Below, piece after piece: positions 10,163 through 19,557 of a stretch of 64,000 bases of DNA (its first letter is position 1; every line of letters begins with the position of its first letter). The DNA is from Kineothrix alysoides (lineage in GTDB: Bacteria; Bacillota; Clostridia; Lachnospirales; Lachnospiraceae). The notes beneath the pieces are model-generated. The model saw only the letters and a list, made by a program, of their open reading frames with translations. It was not told the origin of the DNA and ran no database searches. The stretch covers positions 1,550,001 to 1,614,000 of the forward strand of contig NZ_JPNB01000002.1 of the NCBI RefSeq assembly GCF_000732725.1, in the 5' to 3' direction. The position numbers were made by a program, and so were the translations under genes.

Positions 10163-10177
10163 AAAGGAGGAGACGTT

Positions 10178-10441
10178 ATGATCGAAAAAGTGATGAAGAT
10201 TCAATTGCCTACAGGATTAGAGGCAAGACCGGTGGCAGTATTGGTACAGGTGGCGAGTAAGCATGCCTGCTCCGTTTACATTGAATCGGAAGGAAAAAAG
10301 GTGAATGCGAAGAGCATCATGGGCATGATGAGTTTAGGACTCGATAGCGGTGAAACGGTAACTGTAATTGCCGACGGTCAGGATGAGACGCAGGCAGTAG
10401 CGGATATCGAAGAATATTTGTTAAAAGGAAAAGTAAGTTAA
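10178..10441 (+). CDS. crh: HPr-like protein with Glu at position 15 (Crh-like)
   Basis: An 87-residue HPr fold protein. The phospho-acceptor His15 of HPr is replaced by Glu (GLEARP, Glu exactly at 15), so it cannot carry a PTS phosphate, while Ser46 is kept in the regulatory motif KSIMGMMSLGL. Bacillus Crh has Gln at the same position and sits at the same place, after whiA. By analogy it would be phosphorylated on Ser46 by the HprK encoded 5 kb upstream and act as a CcpA co-effector. AAGGAGG precedes the ATG. A normal PTS HPr must lie elsewhere, because the treP permease here needs one. Confidence 0.85.
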   Translation: MIEKVMKIQLPTGLEARPVAVLVQVASKHACSVYIESEGKKVNAKSIMGMMSLGLDSGETVTVIADGQDETQAVADIEEYLLKGKVS

Positions 10442-10592
10442 AATTTCATATATGACCTATAGGCAGCCGTCAGGCTGGCATGCCGGCATGTCCTTTGATT
10501 TGTTGCCTACGTAGGAATAAAGACTTAACGCGGAGCATCTTAGGATGCTCCGATTTGACTTTGTAAAGTTGAGGATTGAAAAGGGGAACTAT

Positions 10593-11519
10593 ATGGCTGA
10601 TAAAGAGATGCTTTTTGTATTTAATCCCCGTTCGGGGAAGGCGAAGATTAGAAATAAGCTTCAGGATATTATAGACGTATTCGTTAAGGCCGGGTATGAG
10701 GTTACCGTATATCCCACGCAGTGTGAAGGGGACGCGGTGTGTGCGGCACAGAATAAGAAGGATAGATATGACATTCTCGTTTGCTGTGGCGGTGACGGCA
10801 CGCTGGATGAGGCAGTAAACGGTATGCTTCGCAGCACGAAACAAATTCCTATCGGCTATATTCCGGCAGGCAGCACCAATGATTTTGCAAGAAGTCTGGG
10901 AATACCTAATGATATGCTGAAGGCAGCGCAGGTCATAATAAAGGGGAAGGACTACGCATGTGATGTGGGAGCATTCAATAAGGAAAGCTTCGTCTATATT
11001 GCAGCGTTCGGACTTTTTACGGACGTGTCCTACGGAACCAGTCAGGATGTGAAAAATGTGTTGGGACATATGGCGTATATTCTGGAGGGCATGAAGAGAA
11101 TACCCAGCATCAAATCTTATAGGCTTAAGGTCGGATACGGTGACGTGACCATGGAGGAAGAATTCATCTTCGGTATGGTGACCAATTCTATCTCAGTGGG
11201 GGGCTTTAAGCGGATTACCGGCAAATATGTGGAACTGGATGACGGAGAGTTCGAGGTGACCTTGATTAAGATGCCTTCGAATCCTTTGGAGCTCAATAAT
11301 ATCATGGCAGCTCTTTTGAACCGGAATATCAATACGGATTATATGTACTGTTTTAAGACGTCATCGGTTACCTTTGAATCCAATATTGAGATTCCGTGGA
11401 CCTTGGATGGAGAATTCGGCGGAAATCATAAAAGTGTGAGCATTCATAACATGAAACAGGCGGTGAGGATTAAAGTGCCCGGTAAGAATGCGGCTAAGAT
11501 AGAGGGGCCGGTGAAATAG
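10593..11519 (+). CDS. Diacylglycerol/lipid kinase of the DagK-YegS family
   Basis: Phosphorylates a membrane lipid, probably diacylglycerol, for recycling into phospholipid synthesis. The ATG at 10593 has AAGGGG upstream; an in-frame ATG at 10545 lies inside a hairpin and lacks a ribosome site. The 308 residues contain the nucleotide-binding motifs FNPRSGKA, CGGDGTLDEAVNG and GYIPAGSTNDFARSLG, and the C-terminal beta-sandwich with IPWTLDGEFGG. A short hairpin (GGAGCATC/GATGCTCC, near 10533-10554) lies in the leader. Substrate is inferred from the family. Confidence 0.9.
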   Translation: MADKEMLFVFNPRSGKAKIRNKLQDIIDVFVKAGYEVTVYPTQCEGDAVCAAQNKKDRYDILVCCGGDGTLDEAVNGMLRSTKQIPIGYIPAGSTNDFARSLGIPNDMLKAAQVIIKGKDYACDVGAFNKESFVYIAAFGLFTDVSYGTSQDVKNVLGHMAYILEGMKRIPSIKSYRLKVGYGDVTMEEEFIFGMVTNSISVGGFKRITGKYVELDDGEFEVTLIKMPSNPLELNNIMAALLNRNINTDYMYCFKTSSVTFESNIEIPWTLDGEFGGNHKSVSIHNMKQAVRIKVPGKNAAKIEGPVK

Positions 11520-11612
11520 AGATTGATTGGCAAAAAAGCGTTCATTTTCTTATATTTCCCTATTTTCCACATTTTTTACAGCTTTGTTGTTTCCTTTTTG
11601 GCGCGAATGGGG

Positions 11613-11618
11613 TATAAT
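11613..11618 (+). promoter_or_regulatory. Likely -10 element of the fba promoter
   Basis: TATAAT preceded by GGG, 45 bases before the fba start codon. No convincing -35 at standard spacing (nearest TTGTTT leaves 20 bp). Confidence 0.4.
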
Positions 11619-11662
11619 AGGTTCGGTGAATTTGATAAATTTATTATATGGAGGTAAATAAA

Positions 11663-12526
11663 ATGTTAGTTTCAGCTACAGAAATGCTTCAAAAAGCAAA
11701 AGCTGGCCAATATGCAGTCGGACAGTTCAATATCAACAACCTTGAGTGGACAAAAGCAGTTCTTTTGACAGCTCAGGAAAACAATTCTCCCGTTATCCTC
11801 GGCGTATCCGAAGGAGCAGGTAAATACATGGGCGGATATGAAACGGTAGTTGGCATGGTAAACGGCTTACTCAAAGGCTTGAATATTACAGTTCCCGTTG
11901 CTCTTCACTTGGATCACGGCAGCTATGATCACTGCTATAAGTGCATCGAAGCAGGTTTTTCATCCGTAATGTTCGACGGCTCTCACTATCCGATCGCTGA
12001 GAACGTAGAAAAGACGAAGGAATTGGTTGCAGCATCCCACGCAAAGGGAATTTCTATCGAAGCTGAAGTTGGTTCTATCGGCGGAGAAGAAGATGGCGTT
12101 ATTGGTGCCGGCGAATGTGCAGATCCTCAGGAGTGTAAAGAAATCGCTGACCTCGGCATCGATTTCCTGGCAGCAGGTATCGGCAATATCCACGGCAAAT
12201 ATCCTGAAAACTGGAAGGGACTTTCCTTTGAGACATTGGATGCTATTCAGAAGCTGACAGGAGACATGCCTCTCGTTCTTCACGGCGGTACGGGAATCCC
12301 GGCTGACATGATTAAAAAAGCTATCGCTCTTGGCGTTGCTAAAATCAACGTTAACACGGAGTGCCAGTTGTCCTTCGCAGCAGCTACACGTAAATATATC
12401 GAAGAAGGAAAAGACCTTCAGGGTAAAGGCTTCGACCCTCGTAAGCTTCTCGGTCCGGGCTTTGAGGCTATCAAGGCTACCGTTAAAGAAAAAATGGAAC
12501 TGTTTGGTTCTGTAAACAAAGCCTAA
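11663..12526 (+). CDS. fba: Class II fructose-1,6-bisphosphate aldolase
   Basis: Zinc enzyme of glycolysis and gluconeogenesis, splitting fructose bisphosphate into glyceraldehyde phosphate and dihydroxyacetone phosphate. The ATG at 11663 has GGAGG upstream; an ATG 15 bases earlier overlaps that site. The 287 residues carry the zinc ligands (HLDHGSYDHC near 80, GIGNIHGKYP near 175, LHGGTGIP near 205) and the phosphate-binding GVAKINVNTE. Close paralogues act on tagatose bisphosphate, but the strong ribosome site and stand-alone context fit the main glycolytic enzyme. Confidence 0.93.
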   Translation: MLVSATEMLQKAKAGQYAVGQFNINNLEWTKAVLLTAQENNSPVILGVSEGAGKYMGGYETVVGMVNGLLKGLNITVPVALHLDHGSYDHCYKCIEAGFSSVMFDGSHYPIAENVEKTKELVAASHAKGISIEAEVGSIGGEEDGVIGAGECADPQECKEIADLGIDFLAAGIGNIHGKYPENWKGLSFETLDAIQKLTGDMPLVLHGGTGIPADMIKKAIALGVAKINVNTECQLSFAAATRKYIEEGKDLQGKGFDPRKLLGPGFEAIKATVKEKMELFGSVNKA

Positions 12527-12596
12527 ATAACAGGCTTCAGTATAAGGAACAAACTTTAATTATTTTAATTAAAAAAGAGTTTTGGCTAAAAATAAG

Positions 12597-12626
12597 CCGG
12601 CATCGGATTTAAAGATTCGATGCCGG
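12597..12626 (+). terminator. Terminator after fba
   Basis: Stem CCGGCATCG / CGATGCCGG with a 12-base loop, followed by TTCGTTTT. Confidence 0.8.
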
Positions 12627-12738
12627 TTCGTTTTGTAGTTGTTATAAATGAAATATTTATATAATTTGTGGGCACAGCTTTTGTTCCACGCTATGATGAA
12701 CTTTTAAAAACAGCATATTATCCCTAGAAAGGGAGGAT

Positions 12739-12855
12739 GCCAAGTAAAGGTTTCTTTACTTGGCACTTATTATGAAAAAGTTATTTAATAAATCAATTAA
12801 CTGTTATTGGCTTTTTTGTTTTTTGCTCTTGCTGTATCTTATATTGATAGTATAG
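12739..12855 (+). other. Perfect hairpin and a 27-codon hydrophobic reading frame
   Basis: A perfect 11-bp stem (GCCAAGTAAAG/CTTTACTTGGC, 12739-12764) is followed after seven bases by an ATG (12772) opening 27 codons rich in Leu, Phe and Ile after a MKKLF start, ending at 12855. A purine-rich GGGAGG lies before the hairpin, too far from the ATG to serve as a normal ribosome site. It may be a small membrane peptide with a structured leader, or chance in AT-rich DNA. Another hairpin at 12925-12951 (CGAGA...TCTCG) lies downstream of ppiB. The remainder of 12627-13005 shows nothing else. Confidence 0.25.
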
Positions 12856-13005
12856 CTAAAAGAAATGTCTAAAGAATGTTGTGGAATTGAAGTTTTTTTA
12901 AAATAAATATGAATAAACTATGAACGAGACAGTACAAAAGTACTAATCTCGTCCAACAATTTAAAAAATATTAAATTAGATTACTGAAAACTTTTAAAAT
13001 AGTAT

Positions 13006-13527
13006 TTAAATTTTCTGTGGTTCGGGATAAACTTCGCCAAAGGTTTCGACAGTAACCGTCTTTATAATCTGAGGATCTAACGGACGATCGGAACGGTCAG
13101 TAGCCGTTTCTGCGATTTTATTTATAAATTCCAAGCCCTCCGTCACTTTGCCGAATGCGGCATAAGAGCCGTCCAGATGAGGAGAATTCTTGTGCATAAT
13201 AAAAAATTGAGAGCCTGCGGAATCGGGGTCCATGCTTCTCGCCATGGAGAGAACGCCTTCCGTATGCTTCAAGTTATTTTCTACGCCGTTCTGGCTGAAC
13301 TCTCCCTTGATGCTGTAGCCCGGGCCTCCCATTCCGGTTCCTTCCGGATCTCCGCCCTGAATCATAAAGCCGCGGATAACTCTGTGGAAAATGAGTCCGT
13401 CATAAAAGTTCTTGTTAATCAAACTAATAAAATTATTAACGCTTTCGGGCGCGATTTCAGGATATAACTCCGCCTTGATCACGTCGCCGTTTTCCATCGT
13501 AAATGTAACAATAGGATTCTGTGCCAT
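13006..13527 (-). CDS. ppiB: Peptidyl-prolyl cis-trans isomerase, cyclophilin type
   Basis: Cytoplasmic prolyl isomerase assisting protein folding. The 173 residues have no signal peptide and include the cyclophilin core FHRVIRGFMIQGGDPEGTG (catalytic Arg near 55), SMARSMDPDSAGSQFFI and LDGSYAAFGKV. GGGAAGT precedes the ATG at 13527. It is divergent from the following GNAT gene. Confidence 0.94.
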   Translation of the reverse strand: MAQNPIVTFTMENGDVIKAELYPEIAPESVNNFISLINKNFYDGLIFHRVIRGFMIQGGDPEGTGMGGPGYSIKGEFSQNGVENNLKHTEGVLSMARSMDPDSAGSQFFIMHKNSPHLDGSYAAFGKVTEGLEFINKIAETATDRSDRPLDPQIIKTVTVETFGEVYPEPQKI

Positions 13528-13617
13528 TGCTTTACTTCCCTTCTGTGATAATTTGTTTTATAATATTTTCATGTTTTATTCTAGCCTATAATGGACGGAT
13601 AGTAAATAGGGGGAGAT

Positions 13618-14469
13618 ATGTTAAAGGAAATAGTTTTTCTTATTGGTCATAAGAGCCAGATAACGGCGATAGAGCAGATGAAGAAAAATTTCGGCGAAGA
13701 CGGCAATAAGGTTATAACGGGAAATCTGCCATGGGAAGAAGGCGGACAAGCGGCGTATGATAAAGAGAATGTGTTGTTCGTAACGGACGAAGAGGAAACG
13801 TTGCAAGCGTTAAAACAAAACGCGTACTACACAATCGCGCTTTTACACGGAGAGAACAAAGAGCAGGATTTATCGGCTGCACTATACGCGATAACAGATA
13901 TCGAGGAACTTACCTTTGATTCTTTTGTCATGGCGTACATGCGCCTGTCAGGAAAGCCGTGGACGATTATGGAGACGAAACGGTGTGTCATCAGGGAGAT
14001 GACGGTGGAGGATGTGGACTCTTTTTATCAGATATACAAGGAACCGTCCATTACATTTTACATGGAAGATTTGTTCGAGGAACCGGAGGAGGAGCGGGAA
14101 TATACCCGGGAATACATAAAGAAAATCTATAGCTTTTATGGCTATGGTCTGTGGAGCATCGTAGGCAAGGAAAGCGAAACTGTAATCGGACGGGCCGGAA
14201 TCAGTTGGAGGGAAGGCTTTGACATCCCCGAGCTGGGATTTGTAATCGCCGTTCCCTATCAGCATAAAGGATATGCCTATGAAGTCTGTCGCGCCATCCT
14301 CGGTTACGGGAAAGAGGAGCTTGGCTTCGATAAGGTGCAGGCCCTGATTAAAAAGGACAATGAGGCCTCTATCAGGCTATGCACGAGACTTGGATTCGTG
14401 AGAATAGATAGTGTGGAAGATAAGGGGAAGGAGTATGAGAGGTATGTGGTGGAATTAAGCGATATATGA
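13618..14469 (+). CDS. GNAT acetyltransferase with an extra N-terminal domain
   Basis: The C-terminal half (about 120-283) is an N-acetyltransferase of the RimJ/RimL-like GNAT class: RCVIREMTVEDVDSFYQIY, a beta-bulge ending PELGFVIAVPYQHKGYAYEV (acetyl-CoA loop, Q-H-K-G-Y-A) and EASIRLCTRLGF. The first 115 residues (starting LKEIVFLIGHKS) do not match a family I can name; they resemble a degenerate HAD-like fold (FVTDEEETLQALK). Substrate unknown. GGGGGAGAT is the ribosome site. It stands alone between ppiB and a 450-base gap. Confidence 0.8.
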   Translation: MLKEIVFLIGHKSQITAIEQMKKNFGEDGNKVITGNLPWEEGGQAAYDKENVLFVTDEEETLQALKQNAYYTIALLHGENKEQDLSAALYAITDIEELTFDSFVMAYMRLSGKPWTIMETKRCVIREMTVEDVDSFYQIYKEPSITFYMEDLFEEPEEEREYTREYIKKIYSFYGYGLWSIVGKESETVIGRAGISWREGFDIPELGFVIAVPYQHKGYAYEVCRAILGYGKEELGFDKVQALIKKDNEASIRLCTRLGFVRIDSVEDKGKEYERYVVELSDI

Positions 14470-14919
14470 ATTGGATTAAGTCATTGTTCCCGATATCTCA
14501 CATAACAATAGCAATATCTATCTTTTGGTTAGTACGATTGTACCGGGAAAAAGAACGGAACAATCGTACTGTCCTGTCAAGATGCGTTCAGCATTTGTAT
14601 AATTTTTTCTGCTATTTTTGATTTTACACACATGTCAGCTGCCTTTTAGGTATTCCTAAATGGTGGTTTTTTGCGTTTTTACAGGGAAATGTGAGTGGAC
14701 TGGACTTCGATTTTCACTATATGAATTGTAATATAAGATTATACTAACGGTAAAAAAATAATTTTACTATTTTTACAGTTACTATCTTCCAATGCATATA
14801 CAAGAACCTTATAATCATATTATGAGAACTGGAAACGCGGGAAGTTTAAAAGCTTAATCGTATAAATTTATACCTGCAAGGAAGAACTGTAGGTCGTAGA
14901 GAAAGGTAAGATTATTACT
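14470..14919. other. 450-base gene-free stretch with one hairpin
   Basis: Contains an 11-bp inverted repeat AGTACGATTGT / ACAATCGTACT (14531-14541 and 14560-14570, 18-base loop), an AT-rich downstream part with TATACT at 14740-14745, and the leader of the XRE regulator gene. No credible reading frame. The hairpin lacks a T-run. Confidence 0.45.
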
Positions 14920-16017
14920 ATGAAAATTGCAATTGGTGAAAACATTCGCCATTATAGGAAGGAGCTTTGCCTGACACAGGAGCAGCTTGCCGAAGCAATG
15001 GGAGTTACCGTGGGAGCCGTATCGAAATGGGAATCCGGCCATTCTAATCCTGATATCGGTATGCTTCCCGAGTTGGCTGACCTCTTTGAAATATCTGTCG
15101 ATGTACTCCTTGGATACCAGCTCAATTGCAGAACCATGGAGCTTGCAGCGGAGAGAATTTACAATCTTCGTATTTCCAAGAGAATTCAGGAAGGAATTGC
15201 GGAAGCGGAAAAGGCTCTGCAGCGGTATCCCAATAGCTTTGATGTCGTCTATCAGAGCGCCGACCTGTTTCAACTGACAGGAGTGGAAAGAAACGATAAA
15301 GCGGCGCTGCATAAGGCACTGGAGCTGTATGGACGGGCATGTGCGTTGATTTCGCAGAATACCGATGAAGCGATAAGCGAGCTGTCACTTCAAATCAACA
15401 TAGGCGAAGTATATGTGGCGTTAGGGGAGATAGAGCAGGCTTTGGGTACTCTGAAAAAGTATAACGCTTGTGGAATTAATAACGGGCTGATCGGGATGCT
15501 TCTTTCTCAAAGCGACCGGTGCGAAGAGGCATTACCGTATCTTTCTGAGAATCTTTTGGACTGCGTGATGGGATTATTTCGTACGGTAATAGGCCTTTCC
15601 GGCTGCTTTGACAGCAAGGGCGACGCGAAACAGTCAATAGAAGCCTTCCTTTGGCTGTACGGAGTATTGGAAGGACTGAAGCTTCCGCACAAGGTATCTT
15701 ATCTGGATAAGATGCAGGTCATATTGCTTTCCGGCTGTGCGAAGGTTGCGGCTTTCATTAATGATGTAGAAACGGCAGAAGAATATTTCAGGCGGGCAGT
15801 GACGATGGCACGAGTCTTCGACGATTCACAGTCTTCCGATAACATGCAGGCTTACAACATTCGAAATATCAAATTTTATAATGGAAAACCCCATACTGTC
15901 GGTGATAGTTTCGGCGAGACTGCAATGAGCGGCATTGAAAAAGCGTTGATTTCGGATGAAAGAACGGGACCGATTTTCGACGAACTTTGGAGGAAAATTG
16001 AAAATGAAGAAAAATAA
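14920..16017 (+). CDS. XRE-family regulator with C-terminal TPR-like repeats
   Basis: Residues 1-65 form a helix-turn-helix of the Cro/C1 type (LTQEQLAEAMGVTVGAVSKWESG, ending VDVLLGYQ). The remaining 300 residues are helical repeats of the TPR kind (for example GEVYVALGEIEQALGTLKKY and YFRRAVTMARVF), often used to sense a peptide or partner protein. Its last 14 bases overlap the start of the downstream ABC transporter, so the two are translationally coupled and the regulator probably controls that operon. The effector is unknown. Confidence 0.85.
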   Translation: MKIAIGENIRHYRKELCLTQEQLAEAMGVTVGAVSKWESGHSNPDIGMLPELADLFEISVDVLLGYQLNCRTMELAAERIYNLRISKRIQEGIAEAEKALQRYPNSFDVVYQSADLFQLTGVERNDKAALHKALELYGRACALISQNTDEAISELSLQINIGEVYVALGEIEQALGTLKKYNACGINNGLIGMLLSQSDRCEEALPYLSENLLDCVMGLFRTVIGLSGCFDSKGDAKQSIEAFLWLYGVLEGLKLPHKVSYLDKMQVILLSGCAKVAAFINDVETAEEYFRRAVTMARVFDDSQSSDNMQAYNIRNIKFYNGKPHTVGDSFGETAMSGIEKALISDERTGPIFDELWRKIENEEK

Positions 16018-17731
16018 TGTGACTGTCATACACCGCAGAGAATTTACCAGGCAGTTTTATAGACATAATAAATGGAGTTTCATCGCGGCAATAACTGCTT
16101 CGGTTTTGACAGCCTTAGGAAACCTGGTGGTTTCATGGCTGATGCAGCAAATCATCGATACCGCGTCGGGAGATGCCGGAATGTTTTCGCTTTTGCAGCT
16201 TGCCATGATTTTATTGGTTATCGTTTCGGGTATTGTTATGGTTTCGGTTCTGGAATATTATGCCTGTCCCCGATTCATAAAGAGCGCCATGCGGCAATAC
16301 AAGGATTACGCGTTCGAGGAGATGTCGAAGAAGAATATTAATGCCTTTACCGGCGAGAACACCTCCATATATATTTCAGCGCTGTCCAATGATGCCACCA
16401 GTATCGAGAATAACTACCTCGCCCAAATATTTACCCTGGTTCGGGAACTGCTCATGTTTGCAGGAGCCTTTGCTCTTATGCTGTATTACAGTCCGTTTTT
16501 GACACTGGTAGCATTTCTGCTTTCCTTCTTTCCCGTAATTGCCTCTGTTCTTACGGGAAACCGCCTCGCAATGCAGGAAAAAGAGGTCTCTGATAGAAAT
16601 GAGAGTTTTATCGGAATGATAAAGGATATGCTGTCAGGATTTTCCGTCATTAAAAGCTTTAAGGCCGAGCGCGAGGTTTTCAGGCTTTTTGCTAAAGGCA
16701 ATTCGGCGGCGGAGGAAGCCAAATGCAGGAGGCGAAGGACGGAGACCGTCATTCAGACGATTGGACTAGTAGCCGGAATCATAGCGCAATTCGGCGTGTT
16801 TTTGTTCGGAGCGTATCTGGCCCTTGCCGGACGCGGCGTTACCGCGGGCGTGGTTATCGTCTTCGTACAGCTTATGAATTATGTGCTCACACCCATTGCC
16901 GATGTGCCCCGGATTCTGGCTAACAAAAAGGCAGCATATGCTCTAATCGACAAGCTGTCCGCTGCTGTTCATTCCAATATCCGCAAAAGCGGGAAAGAGA
17001 TAGAGCCTGTGCTTACACGGGGAATAGAACTGAAAAGTCTGTCTTTTTCTTATGAGAAGGATGTGCCTGTGCTTCAAGGAATAGACATATGCTTCGAAGC
17101 GGGAAAAAGCTATGCCATCGTGGGAGGCTCAGGAAGCGGCAAGTCCACGCTGCTCAACCTTTTGATGGGAAGCAGAGAGGACTATGAAGGGGAGATTCTG
17201 CTTGACAGCAGTGAACTTCGGGAGATAGCCTCCGCTTCGCTGTACGACATCGTTTCTATTGTTCAACAGAATGTCTTTGTATTCAATAGCACTGTGAAGG
17301 ATAATATCACGATGTTCAGGGATTTCACGGAAGAAGAGCTCTGCAATGCGGTGAATATGTCCGGCTTAGCCCCGTTTATCGCCGAGAGGGGAAACGATTA
17401 TGCCTGCGGGGAGAATGGAAGCGGACTGTCCGGCGGTGAACGCCAGCGCATTTCCATCGCCCGTTGTCTGCTTCGCGGCACGCCGGTGATGCTTGTAGAT
17501 GAAGCTACCGCCGCTCTCGATGCCAAGACAGCCTATGCCGTGAGCAACTCCATTCTGGATATTTCAGGCATGACTCGTATCGTAGTAACTCACAGACTGG
17601 AGGAAGCATTACTTCGTAAATACGATAAGATTCTCGTATTTAAGAATGGAAGGGTAGAGGAGAGGGGAAGCTTTGCAGAGCTAATGGAGAAAAAGGAATT
17701 CTTCTATTCGTTATTTACGGTATCTCAATAG
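16004..17731 (+). CDS. ABC exporter, fused membrane and ATPase domains
   Basis: Half-transporter of the lipid/peptide/drug exporter class, 575 residues. ATG at 16004 with GGAGG upstream was preferred over a start 48 bases earlier. Six membrane helices lie within residues 20-300 (FIAAITASVLTALGNLVVSWL; LAMILLVIVSGIVMVSVL; LLMFAGAFALMLYYSPFLTL). The ATPase has Walker A GGSGSGKST near 375, LSGGERQRISIARCLL and Walker B VMLVDEATAALD, with the D-loop Asp. It may work as a homodimer, since no second subunit is next to it. Export substrate unknown. Confidence 0.88.
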   Translation: MKKNNVTVIHRREFTRQFYRHNKWSFIAAITASVLTALGNLVVSWLMQQIIDTASGDAGMFSLLQLAMILLVIVSGIVMVSVLEYYACPRFIKSAMRQYKDYAFEEMSKKNINAFTGENTSIYISALSNDATSIENNYLAQIFTLVRELLMFAGAFALMLYYSPFLTLVAFLLSFFPVIASVLTGNRLAMQEKEVSDRNESFIGMIKDMLSGFSVIKSFKAEREVFRLFAKGNSAAEEAKCRRRRTETVIQTIGLVAGIIAQFGVFLFGAYLALAGRGVTAGVVIVFVQLMNYVLTPIADVPRILANKKAAYALIDKLSAAVHSNIRKSGKEIEPVLTRGIELKSLSFSYEKDVPVLQGIDICFEAGKSYAIVGGSGSGKSTLLNLLMGSREDYEGEILLDSSELREIASASLYDIVSIVQQNVFVFNSTVKDNITMFRDFTEEELCNAVNMSGLAPFIAERGNDYACGENGSGLSGGERQRISIARCLLRGTPVMLVDEATAALDAKTAYAVSNSILDISGMTRIVVTHRLEEALLRKYDKILVFKNGRVEERGSFAELMEKKEFFYSLFTVSQ

Positions 17732-17775
17732 CTTGAAGCAAGAGGCTGCAAAGAACAAGTCATTCTCTAACTGAA

Positions 17776-17820
17776 AAGCCGGACAAATTGATATGCCAAT
17801 GCAATCAATCGGTCCGGCTT
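17776..17820. terminator. Bidirectional terminator between the ABC exporter and treC
   Basis: Long stem AAGCCGGAC...AATTGAT / ATCAAT..GTCCGGCTT between two convergent genes, with outer AACTGA/TCAGTT pairing. Confidence 0.75.
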
Positions 17821-17827
17821 CTGTCAG

Positions 17828-19486
17828 TTATCGCTTTTCAAATATCAGGCTTTCGTAGGGCCGAAGCACCTGCGGTATACCGTCTTTTGTTTCTTCATAG
17901 TTGCCCAGAAGCAGTTTATATTTATTTGTCTCCAATTTCGCCGTATCGAGAATAATTGATTCTTTGCCGAGGTTATTTAATACAAGAAGCTCTTCGCCGG
18001 ATGCGTTTTCACATTCCACATATCTGCGATAGGCAAATAAATAAGGCGTTTCCTCGAATAGAAAATCAATTTTGCCATCGGCTATCGCGCGGTTCTCCTT
18101 GCGAAGCCGAATCAGTTTTCTGTAATAGGCGAGAATGGAAGTTTCATCCTCTTTTTCCGCTTCCACATTGATCTGCCTGTAATTATCCGTTACGCAAATC
18201 CATGGCGGAGTCCCGGAAAAACCTGCATTGGGTTCTGCCGACCATTGCATGGGGGTACGAGCGTTATCCCGGGACCTCGAAGCGAGAATTCGAAGAGCTT
18301 CTTTCTCTGTCTTTCCTTCCTGAAGTAATATCTCATAATAATTCAGACTTTCCACATCCCGGTACTGCCCGATATGAGTAAAATGAGGATTGGTCATCCC
18401 AAGCTCCTCTCCCTGATAAACATAGGGAGTACCGCGTAAAAGATGTATACTGGCGGCCAGCATCTTGGCCGATTCTTTCCAATAACGTCCATCGTCTCCG
18501 AATCGTGATACAATTCTGGGCTGATCGTGGTTGCACCAAAATACCGCATTCCAGCCGCCATGCTCCTGCATGCCAAGCTGCCACTGCCTGAACAGCCTTT
18601 TCAAAGCCGGCATATCCGGCGGCATCAACTCCCATTTGTTTCCATCCTTATAGTCCACCTTAAGATGATGAAAATTAAAGCACATGGACAATTCCCTTTC
18701 GGCAGGATTAGAATACCGTATACAGCTCCCGATAGATGTAGAAGACATCTCTCCTACCGTAACCATCTCCTCGATTCCGGCATCCCTTACGAGCTCCTGC
18801 AAAAACTCATGCACATGCGGCCCGTCAGTATAAAAATGCCTTCCGTCCCCCTCCGTATCGTCCTCATAGACCTCTGGCTTTGAAATCAAATTTACCACAT
18901 CAAACCGAAACCCCTTAATCCCCTTCCTCTTCCAGAACCGGAGAACCTCCTTCAATTCCTCCCGCACCTTAGGATTTTCCCAATTCAAATCTGCCTGGGT
19001 CCTATCGTACAGATGCAGATACCACTTTCCCAAGTGAGGAACATATTCCCATGAAGGCCCTCCGAACTTAGACTCCCAATTAGTAGGAATATGCTCAGGC
19101 CCTCCATCCTTGAATATATAATAATCCATATATTCCTTCCTGCCCGCCATAGCCTTTTGAAACCACTCATGCTCCGTAGAAGTATGATTAAACACCATAT
19201 CCAACATCACCCCGATACCGCGCTCATCCGCCCGCCCAATCAACTCCTCCAGATCCTCCATACTGCCAAAAGCCGCATCCACCCTACGGTAATCAGCCAC
19301 ATCATACCCATTGTCCCTCTGCGGCGAGACAAAAAACGGAGTCAACCATATATAATCAACACCAAGATACTCCAAATAACCCAACCTATCAATAATCCCC
19401 CGCAAATCCCCAACACCATCCCCGTCAGAATCCATAAAAGACTTCGGATATATCTGATATATGACCTTGTCATGAAAATTTATCAT
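17828..19486 (-). CDS. treC: Trehalose-6-phosphate hydrolase (GH13)
   Basis: Hydrolyses trehalose 6-phosphate, brought in by the adjacent PTS permease, to glucose and glucose 6-phosphate. The ATG at 19486 has AGGTGG eight bases upstream; the frame also has a GTG at 19498. The 552 residues contain YQIYPKSFMDSDGDGVGDL, the GH13 nucleophile in GFRFDVVNLIS, acid/base Glu in TVGEMSS and the transition-state Asp in NHDQPR. The segment FNFHHLKVDYKDGNKW is characteristic of TreC rather than of oligo-1,6-glucosidase. It is the second gene of treP-treC. Confidence 0.92.
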   Translation of the reverse strand: MINFHDKVIYQIYPKSFMDSDGDGVGDLRGIIDRLGYLEYLGVDYIWLTPFFVSPQRDNGYDVADYRRVDAAFGSMEDLEELIGRADERGIGVMLDMVFNHTSTEHEWFQKAMAGRKEYMDYYIFKDGGPEHIPTNWESKFGGPSWEYVPHLGKWYLHLYDRTQADLNWENPKVREELKEVLRFWKRKGIKGFRFDVVNLISKPEVYEDDTEGDGRHFYTDGPHVHEFLQELVRDAGIEEMVTVGEMSSTSIGSCIRYSNPAERELSMCFNFHHLKVDYKDGNKWELMPPDMPALKRLFRQWQLGMQEHGGWNAVFWCNHDQPRIVSRFGDDGRYWKESAKMLAASIHLLRGTPYVYQGEELGMTNPHFTHIGQYRDVESLNYYEILLQEGKTEKEALRILASRSRDNARTPMQWSAEPNAGFSGTPPWICVTDNYRQINVEAEKEDETSILAYYRKLIRLRKENRAIADGKIDFLFEETPYLFAYRRYVECENASGEELLVLNNLGKESIILDTAKLETNKYKLLLGNYEETKDGIPQVLRPYESLIFEKR

Positions 19487-19557
19487 ATAGACAACCACCT
19501 CTTCCTCTCTTTTCTCCAGTACTGACGATTGAGAAACCCGTAACCCTCGCCAATTTC

